Shown here one piece after another: positions 7,018-13,133 of a DNA stretch of 13,133 nt; the stretch's first letter is position 1, and each line of letters opens with the position of its first letter. This DNA is from CAKSIW01 sp045576435 (lineage in GTDB: Bacteria; Bacillota; Clostridia; Monoglobales; Monoglobaceae). Under the pieces are notes generated by a model. The model was not told the DNA's origin and did not search any database. It saw nothing but the letters and a program-made list of their open reading frames with translations. The position numbers were made by a program, and so were the translations under genes. The stretch covers positions 1 through 13,133 of the forward strand of contig JAZNGL010000085.1 of the NCBI GenBank assembly GCA_045576435.1, read 5' to 3'.

Positions 7018-7031
7018 GGGGGGTATATTTT

Positions 7032-7238
7032 ATGAGATTAAAAGAGCTTAGAAAACAGCATAATTTTACCCAATTAAAGCTTGCTATGGATTTAAATATG
7101 AATCAAAATACAATTTCAAGATATGAAATCGGTGAAAGAGAAGCCGGCTATCAGGAACTTATCAAATTTGCTGATTATTTTAATGTATCCATAGATTATC
7201 TATTAGAACGGACCTACAATCCTCAGGCAAACAGATAG
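7032..7238 (+). CDS. Small XRE-family helix-turn-helix transcriptional regulator
   Basis: A 68-residue, single-domain Cro/CI-type DNA-binding protein. The HTH fills residues 2-60: TQLKLAMDLNMNQNTISRYE (13-32) contains helix 2 and the recognition helix. It ends with the typical FNVSIDYLLERT. There is no ligand-binding or peptidase domain, so it probably acts as a simple dimeric repressor. The start is supported by a GGGGGG purine run 8 nt upstream. The gene lies head-to-head with the glycosyltransferase across an 81-bp gap containing TATACC-N5-GGTATA repeats, the likely binding sites for autorepression and for repression of the glycosyltransferase. A terminator follows about 35 nt after the stop. 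The family call is secure; targets are inferred from context. Confidence 0.9.
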   Translation: MRLKELRKQHNFTQLKLAMDLNMNQNTISRYEIGEREAGYQELIKFADYFNVSIDYLLERTYNPQANR

Positions 7239-7271
7239 ATATAAAAAAACCTCTATGAACCTGTTAAAACT

Positions 7272-7302
7272 AAAAAAAGCGTCAAAACATGACGCTTTTT
7301 TT
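7272..7302. terminator. Bidirectional terminator between the XRE gene and ileS
   Basis: A perfect hairpin: AAAAAAAGCGTCA (7272-7284), loop AAACA, TGACGCTTTTTTT (7290-7302). It has a GC core with A and T runs on both sides, so it can terminate the XRE gene on the plus strand and ileS on the minus strand (stop codon at 7320). Confidence 0.9.
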
Positions 7303-7319
7303 AATCTTATTCTTTCTCA

Positions 7320-10300
7320 CTAAACTTTTTCAACAGCAATCTTAACCTTCTCGCCATTAATATTCCATTCCTTTGCTTCCTCTGCATCAGAATTATCAAT
7401 TGAGACCGCCAAAGTTTGTGACGAAATTTCATCTTTATTTTTTTCGATTATTTCATCAATCTTAGCACTTCCAAAGCAGCTTATTTTGATGTTATCCTGA
7501 ACCTCAAAACCGCTATCTTTACGCATTGTCTGAACCTTGCTGATGATTTCTCTCACAAAGCCCTCTTCAATAAGCCCATCTGTGAGATTTGTGTCAAGAA
7601 CAACTGTATATTCAGAATCACTATCTGAAACAAAGCCATCTTTTTGAATTGTCTCAACCAAAACATCATCTTTACCAAACTCAACGTCTGTGCCATCTAT
7701 TGTCAGTTTCACCATTTCGTTTGCATTGAGTGTTGCCATTACTGCTGCGCCATCCATCTTATTCACTTCTTCAAAGATGGTTCTGACAATTTTTCCATAT
7801 TTAGGTCCCATTGTCTTTAGTTGCGGCTTAAAGTTATATGCAATAAACGAACTTGCATTATCAGTTATTTCAACTTCCTTAACATTAAGCTCATCAAGAA
7901 TAATATCCCTATAAACACTGTCCATTTCCTTGTTGGTCTGGATGTATATTTTTGAAATTGGCTGTCTGTTCTTAATATTTGCCGCATTTCTGCATGCACG
8001 GCCAAGAATAACAACTCTTCTTGCTGCATCCATTTCTGTTTCAATTCCCTCAAAGTCAAACTCAGTGTTTGCCGTTGGGAAATCGCAAAGATGAACACTC
8101 TCAGGAGCAGTTTTATCAACGTTCAGCACAAGGTTTCTATAAATCATTTCCGTCATAAATGGTATAAATGGTGCACAAACCTTTGAGAACTCAACCAAAA
8201 CGGTATAAAGAGTCATATATGCAGAAATCTTATCATCAGTCAACTCGCTCGTCCAGAAACGTTCTCTCGAACGTCTTACATACCAGTTGCTGAGTTCATC
8301 AGTAAACTCCTGAATTACGCGAGTTGCCTCAGTTATCTTATAGTTTTCAAGATAAGCATCAACCTCGCGAATAACTCCGTTGAGTTTTGATAAAATCCAC
8401 TTATCAAGAAGCGTGAGTTTTTCTTTGTTTAATTCATATTTTGTTGGGTCAAAGTTATCAATCTCAGCATAGAGAACATAAAAAGCATATGTGTTCCAAA
8501 GTGTGCCCAAGAATTTTCTCTGAGATTCTGAAACCGCTTCATCAAAGAAACGATTAGGAAGCCATGGTGCACTGTTTGAATAAAAATACCAACGAGCAGC
8601 ATCTGAGCCCTGCTTGTTTAAAACATCCCAAGGATTTACAACGTTACCTTTATGCTTACTCATTTTTTGTCCATTTTTATCCTGAACATGTCCCAAAACA
8701 ACAACGTTCTTATATGGAGACTTGTCAAACAAAAGCGTTGATATTGCAATCAAAGTATAGAACCAACCACGAGTCTGGTCTATTGCTTCGCTAATGAAAT
8801 TTGCAGGGAAATTCTCTTCGAAAAGCTCCTTGTTTTCGAACGGATAGTGCCATTGTGCAAATGGCATCGAGCCTGAATCAAACCAACAGTCAATAACTTC
8901 TGAAACTCTGGTCATTTCACCACCGCACTCAGAACATCTGAGCTTCACATTATCCACATATGGCTTATGAAGTTCAATATCCTCAGGAACATTAATTCCT
9001 TTTTCCTTAAGTTCAGCAATTGAGCCAATACATTCATGGTGGCCACATTCACAATGCCAGATAGGAAGCGGAGTTCCCCAATATCTTGAACGTGAAAGTC
9101 CCCAATCTATAACATTTTCAAGGAAGTTTCCAAAACGTCCATGTTTGATGTTGTCAGGCATCCAGTTTACTGTTTCGTTATTCGCAAGCAACTTATCACG
9201 AACCGCTGACATTTTAATAAACCAAGTATCGCATGCGTAATAAAGAAGCGGTGTGTCACATCTCCAGCAGAACGGATAGCTATGTTCAAAATCAATAACC
9301 TCGAACAACTGATTTCTCTCTTTAAGGTCACGAATAATCAGCTTGTCAGTATCCTTAACAAACATACCCTTCCAAGGTTCAACTCTATCTACAAATTTAC
9401 CCTGAGGATTTACAAGATTCACAAACGGCAAATCGTTTGCTTTGCAAACTCTCTCGTCATCCTCACCAAAAGCAGGCGCATTATGAACAATTCCTGTTCC
9501 GTCCTCCATGGTTACATAGTTATCAGCTATAACAAAATATGCCTTTTTATCAACAGTCGCAAAGTCATAAAGAGGCTCATATTCCATACCGCAAAGCTCT
9601 GTACCTGTATATTTTTCAAGTATTTTGTATTCTGTTTTTATAACTTTTTCAATCAAAGCCTCAGCAAGAATATATTTTTCGCCCTCTGTTTCAATTTTTG
9701 CATAAACCTCATGGGGATTTACACAAAGCGCAACGTTTGATGGCAACGTCCAAGGTGTTGTCGTCCAAGCAAGGATATATTCGTTTTCTGTGTCTTTAAC
9801 GCGGAATTTAACTGTAACAGATGCTTCCTTAACATCCTTATAGCCTTGCGCTACCTCATGGCTTGAAAGCGAGGTGCCGCAACGCGGACAATATGGCATA
9901 ATCTTATGGCCTTTATACAAAAGCTTTTTGTCCCAGATTTCCTTTAATGCCCACCAAACAGACTCAATATAATCATTGTGATATGTCACATAAGGATTCT
10001 CCATATCAGCCCAAAAGCCAACACGATCACTCATTTCTTCCCATTCACTCTGATATGTGAAAACACTATTCTTGCATTTTTTAACAAAATCCTCAATTCC
10101 ATATTTTTCAATCTGAGGCTTTCCGCTTATACCAAGCTGTTTTTCAACCTCAAGTTCGACAGGCAATCCATGAGTATCCCAACCTGCCTTACGAAGAACC
10201 TTATATCCTTTCATTGTGCGATAACGTGGAATGAGGTCCTTAATAACACGGGTTAAAACGTGTCCTATATGTGGTTTGCCGTTTGCCGTCGGCGGACCAT

Positions 10301-10433
10301 CAAAAAACGTGAACACCTCTCCATCGCTACGATTCTGAATACTTTTTTTGAAAATGTCATTATCTTTCCAAAATTCAACTATTTCCTTTTCTCTCTCAAC
10401 AAAAGAAAGGTCAGTTGAAACTTTATCATACAT
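7320..10433 (-). CDS. ileS: Isoleucyl-tRNA synthetase
   Basis: Cytoplasmic class I aminoacyl-tRNA synthetase that charges tRNA-Ile and hydrolyses misactivated valine. It is a complete 1037-residue protein. The HIGH signature lies in GPPTANGKPHIGH (46-58). The CP1 editing domain shows the threonine-rich WTTTPWTLPSN (223-233) and GTGIVHNAPAFGEDD (312-326). The second catalytic signature is KMSKH (590-594), with His where Ser is usual. RGWFYTLIA (555-563) precedes it. Cysteine pairs occur at 182/185, 461/463/468 and 500/503. The anticodon-binding helical domain follows (WYVRRSRERFW). The length and the lack of a C-terminal CxxC zinc finger fit the longer, eukaryote-like (type 2) IleRS rather than the ~930-residue type 1. 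The ATG at 10433 has GGGAGG 7 nt upstream. It is a single-gene unit, divergent from the Clp ATPase, and the short leader has no T-box. Confidence 0.98.
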   Translation of the reverse strand: MYDKVSTDLSFVEREKEIVEFWKDNDIFKKSIQNRSDGEVFTFFDGPPTANGKPHIGHVLTRVIKDLIPRYRTMKGYKVLRKAGWDTHGLPVELEVEKQLGISGKPQIEKYGIEDFVKKCKNSVFTYQSEWEEMSDRVGFWADMENPYVTYHNDYIESVWWALKEIWDKKLLYKGHKIMPYCPRCGTSLSSHEVAQGYKDVKEASVTVKFRVKDTENEYILAWTTTPWTLPSNVALCVNPHEVYAKIETEGEKYILAEALIEKVIKTEYKILEKYTGTELCGMEYEPLYDFATVDKKAYFVIADNYVTMEDGTGIVHNAPAFGEDDERVCKANDLPFVNLVNPQGKFVDRVEPWKGMFVKDTDKLIIRDLKERNQLFEVIDFEHSYPFCWRCDTPLLYYACDTWFIKMSAVRDKLLANNETVNWMPDNIKHGRFGNFLENVIDWGLSRSRYWGTPLPIWHCECGHHECIGSIAELKEKGINVPEDIELHKPYVDNVKLRCSECGGEMTRVSEVIDCWFDSGSMPFAQWHYPFENKELFEENFPANFISEAIDQTRGWFYTLIAISTLLFDKSPYKNVVVLGHVQDKNGQKMSKHKGNVVNPWDVLNKQGSDAARWYFYSNSAPWLPNRFFDEAVSESQRKFLGTLWNTYAFYVLYAEIDNFDPTKYELNKEKLTLLDKWILSKLNGVIREVDAYLENYKITEATRVIQEFTDELSNWYVRRSRERFWTSELTDDKISAYMTLYTVLVEFSKVCAPFIPFMTEMIYRNLVLNVDKTAPESVHLCDFPTANTEFDFEGIETEMDAARRVVILGRACRNAANIKNRQPISKIYIQTNKEMDSVYRDIILDELNVKEVEITDNASSFIAYNFKPQLKTMGPKYGKIVRTIFEEVNKMDGAAVMATLNANEMVKLTIDGTDVEFGKDDVLVETIQKDGFVSDSDSEYTVVLDTNLTDGLIEEGFVREIISKVQTMRKDSGFEVQDNIKISCFGSAKIDEIIEKNKDEISSQTLAVSIDNSDAEEAKEWNINGEKVKIAVEKV

Positions 10434-10470
10434 TGTAAATCCTCCCTTACAACTTTCACTCTAATTCTTT

Positions 10471-10499
10471 ATTTTACAGTAATTTTTTCGCTTTGTAAA
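10471..10499 (-). promoter_or_regulatory. SigA-type promoter of ileS
   Basis: On the minus strand, TTTACA (10499-10494) and TAAAAT (10476-10471) are 17 nt apart, each one base off consensus. The predicted start near 10464 leaves a leader of only about 31 nt, too short for a T-box riboswitch. Confidence 0.6.
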
Positions 10500-10561
10500 G
10501 AGATTTAAGCAAATTCCTTAAATTTTTGGTAGTTTTTTTTGAAAAGCTATGAAAAAAAGAT

Positions 10562-10591
10562 TTGCATTTAGCATATATTGTGTGATATACT
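10562..10591 (+). promoter_or_regulatory. Probable extended -10 promoter of the ClpE-like gene
   Basis: TATACT at 10586-10591 is preceded by TG-A (10583-10585), forming an extended -10 element. The best -35 is a weak TTGCAT (10562-10567, 18-nt spacer). Transcription would start near 10598, about 28 nt before the ATG, with GGAGG at 10615-10619. I see neither a CtsR box (tandem GGTCAAA) nor a CIRCE repeat here. The rest of the 192-bp divergent gap (10500-10560) is AT-rich and featureless to me. Confidence 0.5.
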
Positions 10592-10625
10592 ATGTTTTAA
10601 TAATAGCAAGTAATGGAGGTCAGCT

Positions 10626-12974
10626 ATGCTCTGCGCAAGATGTAAAAAAAATATGGCAGTTGTATTTATAACAAAGATGGAGCCTGACGGAAAACAAGTC
10701 AACGAAGGCTACTGTCTTTCGTGTGCAAAAGAACTTAATATTGATGCCATAAATAGTATGATTAAAAACCTTGGTATCACTCCCGAGGAAATGGATAGTA
10801 TGAATAGCGAAATGATGGAAATGATGGAAAGCATGGGTGATGGTCAGGATATTGACTTTAACCAGATGGCAGAGATGCTCGGTGTTGAACAAGCAGATGA
10901 ATTTGATGACAGCGAAGATGGTGGTGCAGTTAAAAAATCGCCTCTTTCTTTCCTCAACAGTATTTTGGGTTCAGAAAAACCAAAAGCTGAAAAACCAAAG
11001 GAAACAGTTGACGGAAGCAGTTCAGGAAAAGACAACTCAAAGGCAAATGACAAAAAAAGAAAATTTCTCAACATGTATGGTACAAATCTCACAGCAAAAG
11101 CACGAGATGGTCTTATTGACCGTGTTATTGGTCGCGATAACGAACTGACACGCGTTACCCAGATACTAAATCGTCGAACAAAAAATAATCCCGTGTTAAT
11201 TGGCGAGCCGGGTGTTGGCAAAACCGCAATTGCTGAAGGCTTGGCAGTTAGAATTGCAGAAGGCACGGTCCCCGCAAAACTTCTTGGATGTGAAATTTAT
11301 CTGATTGATATGGCATCAATGGTTGCAGGAACACAATTCCGCGGACAATTTGAGTCAAGACTCAAAAATCTTATCAACGAAGTGAAAGCTCTTGGCAATA
11401 TTATTTTGGTTATTGACGAAGTTCACGTCCTCACTAAAGCCGGCGATGCCGACGGAGCTATGAATGCTGGTAACATTTTAAAACCTGCACTTTCTCGTGG
11501 AGAAATTCAGATAATTGGTGCGACAACACTTGAAGAATATAGAAAATATATTGAAAAGGATTCCGCCCTTGAACGCCGTTTTCAATCAGTTTTGGTTGAA
11601 GAGCCGTCTGTTGATGAAACAATAGAAATCTTAAAAGGCATTAAGGGTTATTATGAAGATTACCACAAGGTTAAAATCACAGATGATATTATCCGTTGTG
11701 CCACCATCCTTTCAAAAAGATATATAACCGACAGATTTTTACCCGACAAGGCAATTGATGTTATTGACGAAGCAGCATCTCGGGCAAACTTAAACAATGA
11801 ACAGTTAATCGAGATTGAAAAACTTAAAACAGAGCTTGCTGAAATTGAGGCAAATCGTTCTTCACTTGAGGGGGAAAATTCCGACACGTCAGATTCCGAC
11901 AATTACGAAAAACTTGCAGACCTTAAAATCCGTGAATGTCAGATTCAAAGTTCCCTTGAAGAGCTTGAAAAAACTGCATATAACGTTTATTTGACACCTG
12001 ATGATTTAGCAATGGTTATTGAAGCATGGACGAAAATTCCTGTCAAAAATATAACTGAATTTGAAACAAACAAGCTTGTTAATCTCGAAGAAAGGCTTCA
12101 CAAAAATCTTATAGGTCAGGACGAAGCAGTTTCTGCTGTTTCAAGAGGCATTCGTCGTAAACGTGCAGGTCTTGGAACAAAACGTCGTCCCGCATCATTC
12201 ATTTTTGTTGGTCCGACAGGTGTTGGAAAAACCGAGCTTGTTAAACAGATTGCAAAAGAAGTATTTGATACGGAAGATGCACTCATTCGTTTAGATATGT
12301 CGGAATTTATGGAAAAACATTCTGCTGCAAAGCTCATCGGCTCACCTCCGGGATACGTTGGTTATGACGATGCAGGGCAATTGACCGAAAAAGTCAGAAG
12401 ACATCCTTATTCCGTTATTCTTTTTGATGAAGTTGAAAAAGCACATCCCGATGTTTTCAACATGCTTCTTCAAATCCTTGATGATGGCAGAATAACTGAT
12501 AGTCACGGCAAAGTGATTTCATTTGAAAACACCATTATTGTTATGACTTCAAATGCAGGTAGCGACCACAGTGGCGGTGTTGCAGGCTTCGGAGGAATAG
12601 ATTCATCTTCTGATAAATGGAAATCAGAAAGGGCTCTCAAACAAATTTTCAGACCTGAATTTTTAAATCGTGTTGATGAAATTGTCGTCTTTGATGAACT
12701 AAAAAAAGATGAGCTTATTAAAATAATTGACCTCATGCTTGCTGAGCTTAGTCGGGGGCTTTTGGAGAAAGATATTTCACTCACTGTTAGTCCTGAAGCA
12801 AAAGAGCTTATCTGCGAAAAAGCATATAGTAAACAATATGGTGCAAGACCAATGCGTCGCTATATTGAACGTAATATTGAAGATAAACTCGCACAAATGT
12901 ATATCAACGGAGATTTGCTTGCCGGAAGCAAAATAAATGTATCTGTTAAAAATGATGAATTAGTGATTAAATAA
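10626..12974 (+). CDS. clpE: ClpE-like AAA+ unfoldase with N-terminal zinc finger
   Basis: HSP100/Clp ATPase that unfolds proteins, probably for ClpP. It has 782 residues. In place of the Clp N-repeat it starts with a CxxC-N23-CxxC zinc finger (C3, C6, C30, C33), the mark of ClpE. A methionine-rich acidic linker (45-84, ten Met) and a Lys/Ser-rich stretch lead to the first AAA+ module: Walker A GEPGVGKT (193-200), Walker B VIDEVH (262-267), sensor GATT and Arg-finger ERRF (316-319). A coiled middle region (about 391-450) separates it from the second module: Walker A GPTGVGKT (529-536), Walker B VILFDEVEKAHP (597-608), then a Gly-rich loop with AGF where ClpP-binding proteins carry an xGF tripeptide. 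The Clp C-terminal domain (YGARPMRRYIE) completes it. It is longer than B. subtilis ClpE (about 700 aa, from memory). GGAGG lies 6 nt before the ATG. It is transcribed alone, and an insertion sequence begins about 20 bp after its stop. Confidence 0.93.
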   Translation: MLCARCKKNMAVVFITKMEPDGKQVNEGYCLSCAKELNIDAINSMIKNLGITPEEMDSMNSEMMEMMESMGDGQDIDFNQMAEMLGVEQADEFDDSEDGGAVKKSPLSFLNSILGSEKPKAEKPKETVDGSSSGKDNSKANDKKRKFLNMYGTNLTAKARDGLIDRVIGRDNELTRVTQILNRRTKNNPVLIGEPGVGKTAIAEGLAVRIAEGTVPAKLLGCEIYLIDMASMVAGTQFRGQFESRLKNLINEVKALGNIILVIDEVHVLTKAGDADGAMNAGNILKPALSRGEIQIIGATTLEEYRKYIEKDSALERRFQSVLVEEPSVDETIEILKGIKGYYEDYHKVKITDDIIRCATILSKRYITDRFLPDKAIDVIDEAASRANLNNEQLIEIEKLKTELAEIEANRSSLEGENSDTSDSDNYEKLADLKIRECQIQSSLEELEKTAYNVYLTPDDLAMVIEAWTKIPVKNITEFETNKLVNLEERLHKNLIGQDEAVSAVSRGIRRKRAGLGTKRRPASFIFVGPTGVGKTELVKQIAKEVFDTEDALIRLDMSEFMEKHSAAKLIGSPPGYVGYDDAGQLTEKVRRHPYSVILFDEVEKAHPDVFNMLLQILDDGRITDSHGKVISFENTIIVMTSNAGSDHSGGVAGFGGIDSSSDKWKSERALKQIFRPEFLNRVDEIVVFDELKKDELIKIIDLMLAELSRGLLEKDISLTVSPEAKELICEKAYSKQYGARPMRRYIERNIEDKLAQMYINGDLLAGSKINVSVKNDELVIK

Positions 12975-13006
12975 AAAAATCACCTTGGAAAAATGAACTG
13001 AACCAG

Positions 13007-13025
13007 TTTGTGCAGACAGCACAAA
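13007..13025. repeat. Short hairpin inside the IS end
   Basis: TTTGTGC-AGACA-GCACAAA is a perfect 7-bp stem with a 5-nt loop, between the putative IS terminus and the transposase stop. It lacks a following T-run on either strand, so it is not called a terminator. Sub-terminal hairpins in insertion sequences can limit read-through or impinging translation, but nothing here shows that. Confidence 0.4.
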
Positions 13026-13052
13026 AACACCCCTATGGGATAAAAATTTAGT

Positions 13053-13133
13053 TTAAGCAACATACTGACATCGCATTTCTTGTGGTGTCAGTTTTGTTTT
13101 TAATTGTATTCTCTCATTGTTGTAAAAATGTAT
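13053..13133 (-). CDS. IS3-family transposase OrfB, C-terminal fragment
   Basis: Only the last 26 codons are in the window; the gene continues beyond the right edge. Read from the edge on the minus strand, they encode YNNERIQLKTKLTPQEMRCQ and end YVA-stop. This tail, NxERxxxKLTPxEMR, is the conserved end of the rve (DDE integrase core) domain in IS150-group OrfB proteins. No catalytic residues are visible in this fragment. The stop is at 13055-13053. Confidence 0.82.
   Translation of the reverse strand: MHFYNNERIQLKTKLTPQEMRCQYVA

Larger units (their letters stand above)
12994..13133 (-). mobile_element. IS3-family (IS150-group-like) insertion sequence, one end only
   Basis: The window closes inside an insertion sequence. 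Its transposase reading frame ends at 13053 on the minus strand, and the element's terminus is placed at about 12994, where TGAACTGAACC resembles the TG-starting terminal repeats of this group. The boundary is approximate because the other end is outside the window and neither the matching repeat nor the target duplication can be checked. The element sits about 20 bp behind the ClpE-like gene and may have separated it from its original terminator; none is visible. Confidence 0.7.

Noticed and set aside
9282..9740. 152-codon plus-strand open frame inside ileS
   Set aside because: It lies wholly antisense to a well-conserved gene, has no ribosome binding site or recognisable domain, and is the kind of shadow frame expected in AT-rich DNA.
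10434..10625. Possible T-box riboswitch before ileS
   Set aside because: No T-box core sequence, specifier stem or terminator/antiterminator pair is visible. The promoter leaves only about 31 nt of leader.
13007..13025. Terminator for the ClpE-like gene
   Set aside because: The 7-bp hairpin has no T-run after it on the plus strand and lies inside the probable insertion sequence.

Overview
The window looks like a chromosomal segment from an AT-rich, low-GC Gram-positive anaerobe of the class Clostridia. Four things point there: strong AGGAGG-type ribosome binding sites and TTGACt/TATAAT promoters throughout; a Wzz-like modulator and BY-kinase encoded as two separate proteins (the Firmicutes arrangement); a ClpE-type Clp ATPase with an N-terminal zinc finger; and a cysteine-rich protein of a kind I recall only from Clostridia. 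The exact family is a guess (Oscillospiraceae-like gut lineages fit). No RNA gene or CRISPR array was seen.

Layout. (1) 1-1500, minus strand: the start of a surface-polysaccharide operon, with a clear promoter (1468-1496), a Wzz/YveK-type chain-length modulator, and an overlapping BY-kinase that runs off the left edge. (2) 1583-3770, minus: a complete EF-G-like translational GTPase with a TTG start, its own promoter and a terminator. (3) 3834-6134: an uncharacterised repeat-rich, probably beta-propeller protein (minus) diverging from a 20-cysteine protein (plus). The gap between them holds a perfect 8-bp-arm palindrome. (4) 6104-7302: a family-2 glycosyltransferase broken by a one-base frameshift (minus), diverging from a 68-aa XRE repressor (plus). 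The 81-bp gap holds an 11-bp-arm inverted repeat lying on the glycosyltransferase promoter, plus a second, weaker copy. (5) 7320-10433, minus: isoleucyl-tRNA synthetase, without a T-box leader. (6) 10562-12974, plus: a ClpE-like unfoldase with a methionine-rich acidic linker. (7) 12994-13133: one end of an IS3-family insertion sequence, starting about 20 bp after the Clp stop codon.

How the parts relate. The modulator and kinase should act together at the membrane to control capsule or exopolysaccharide length and export. IleRS, the EF-G-like protein and ClpE are housekeeping or stress functions, each transcribed alone. The two divergent pairs are the most interesting parts. The XRE/glycosyltransferase pair reads as a self-contained, repressor-controlled surface-modification switch whose effector gene is now broken, or is mis-sequenced by one base. 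The cysteine-rich/propeller pair is an uncharacterised two-gene unit sharing a palindromic control site. Apart from the modulator/kinase pair, each gene appears to be its own transcription unit.
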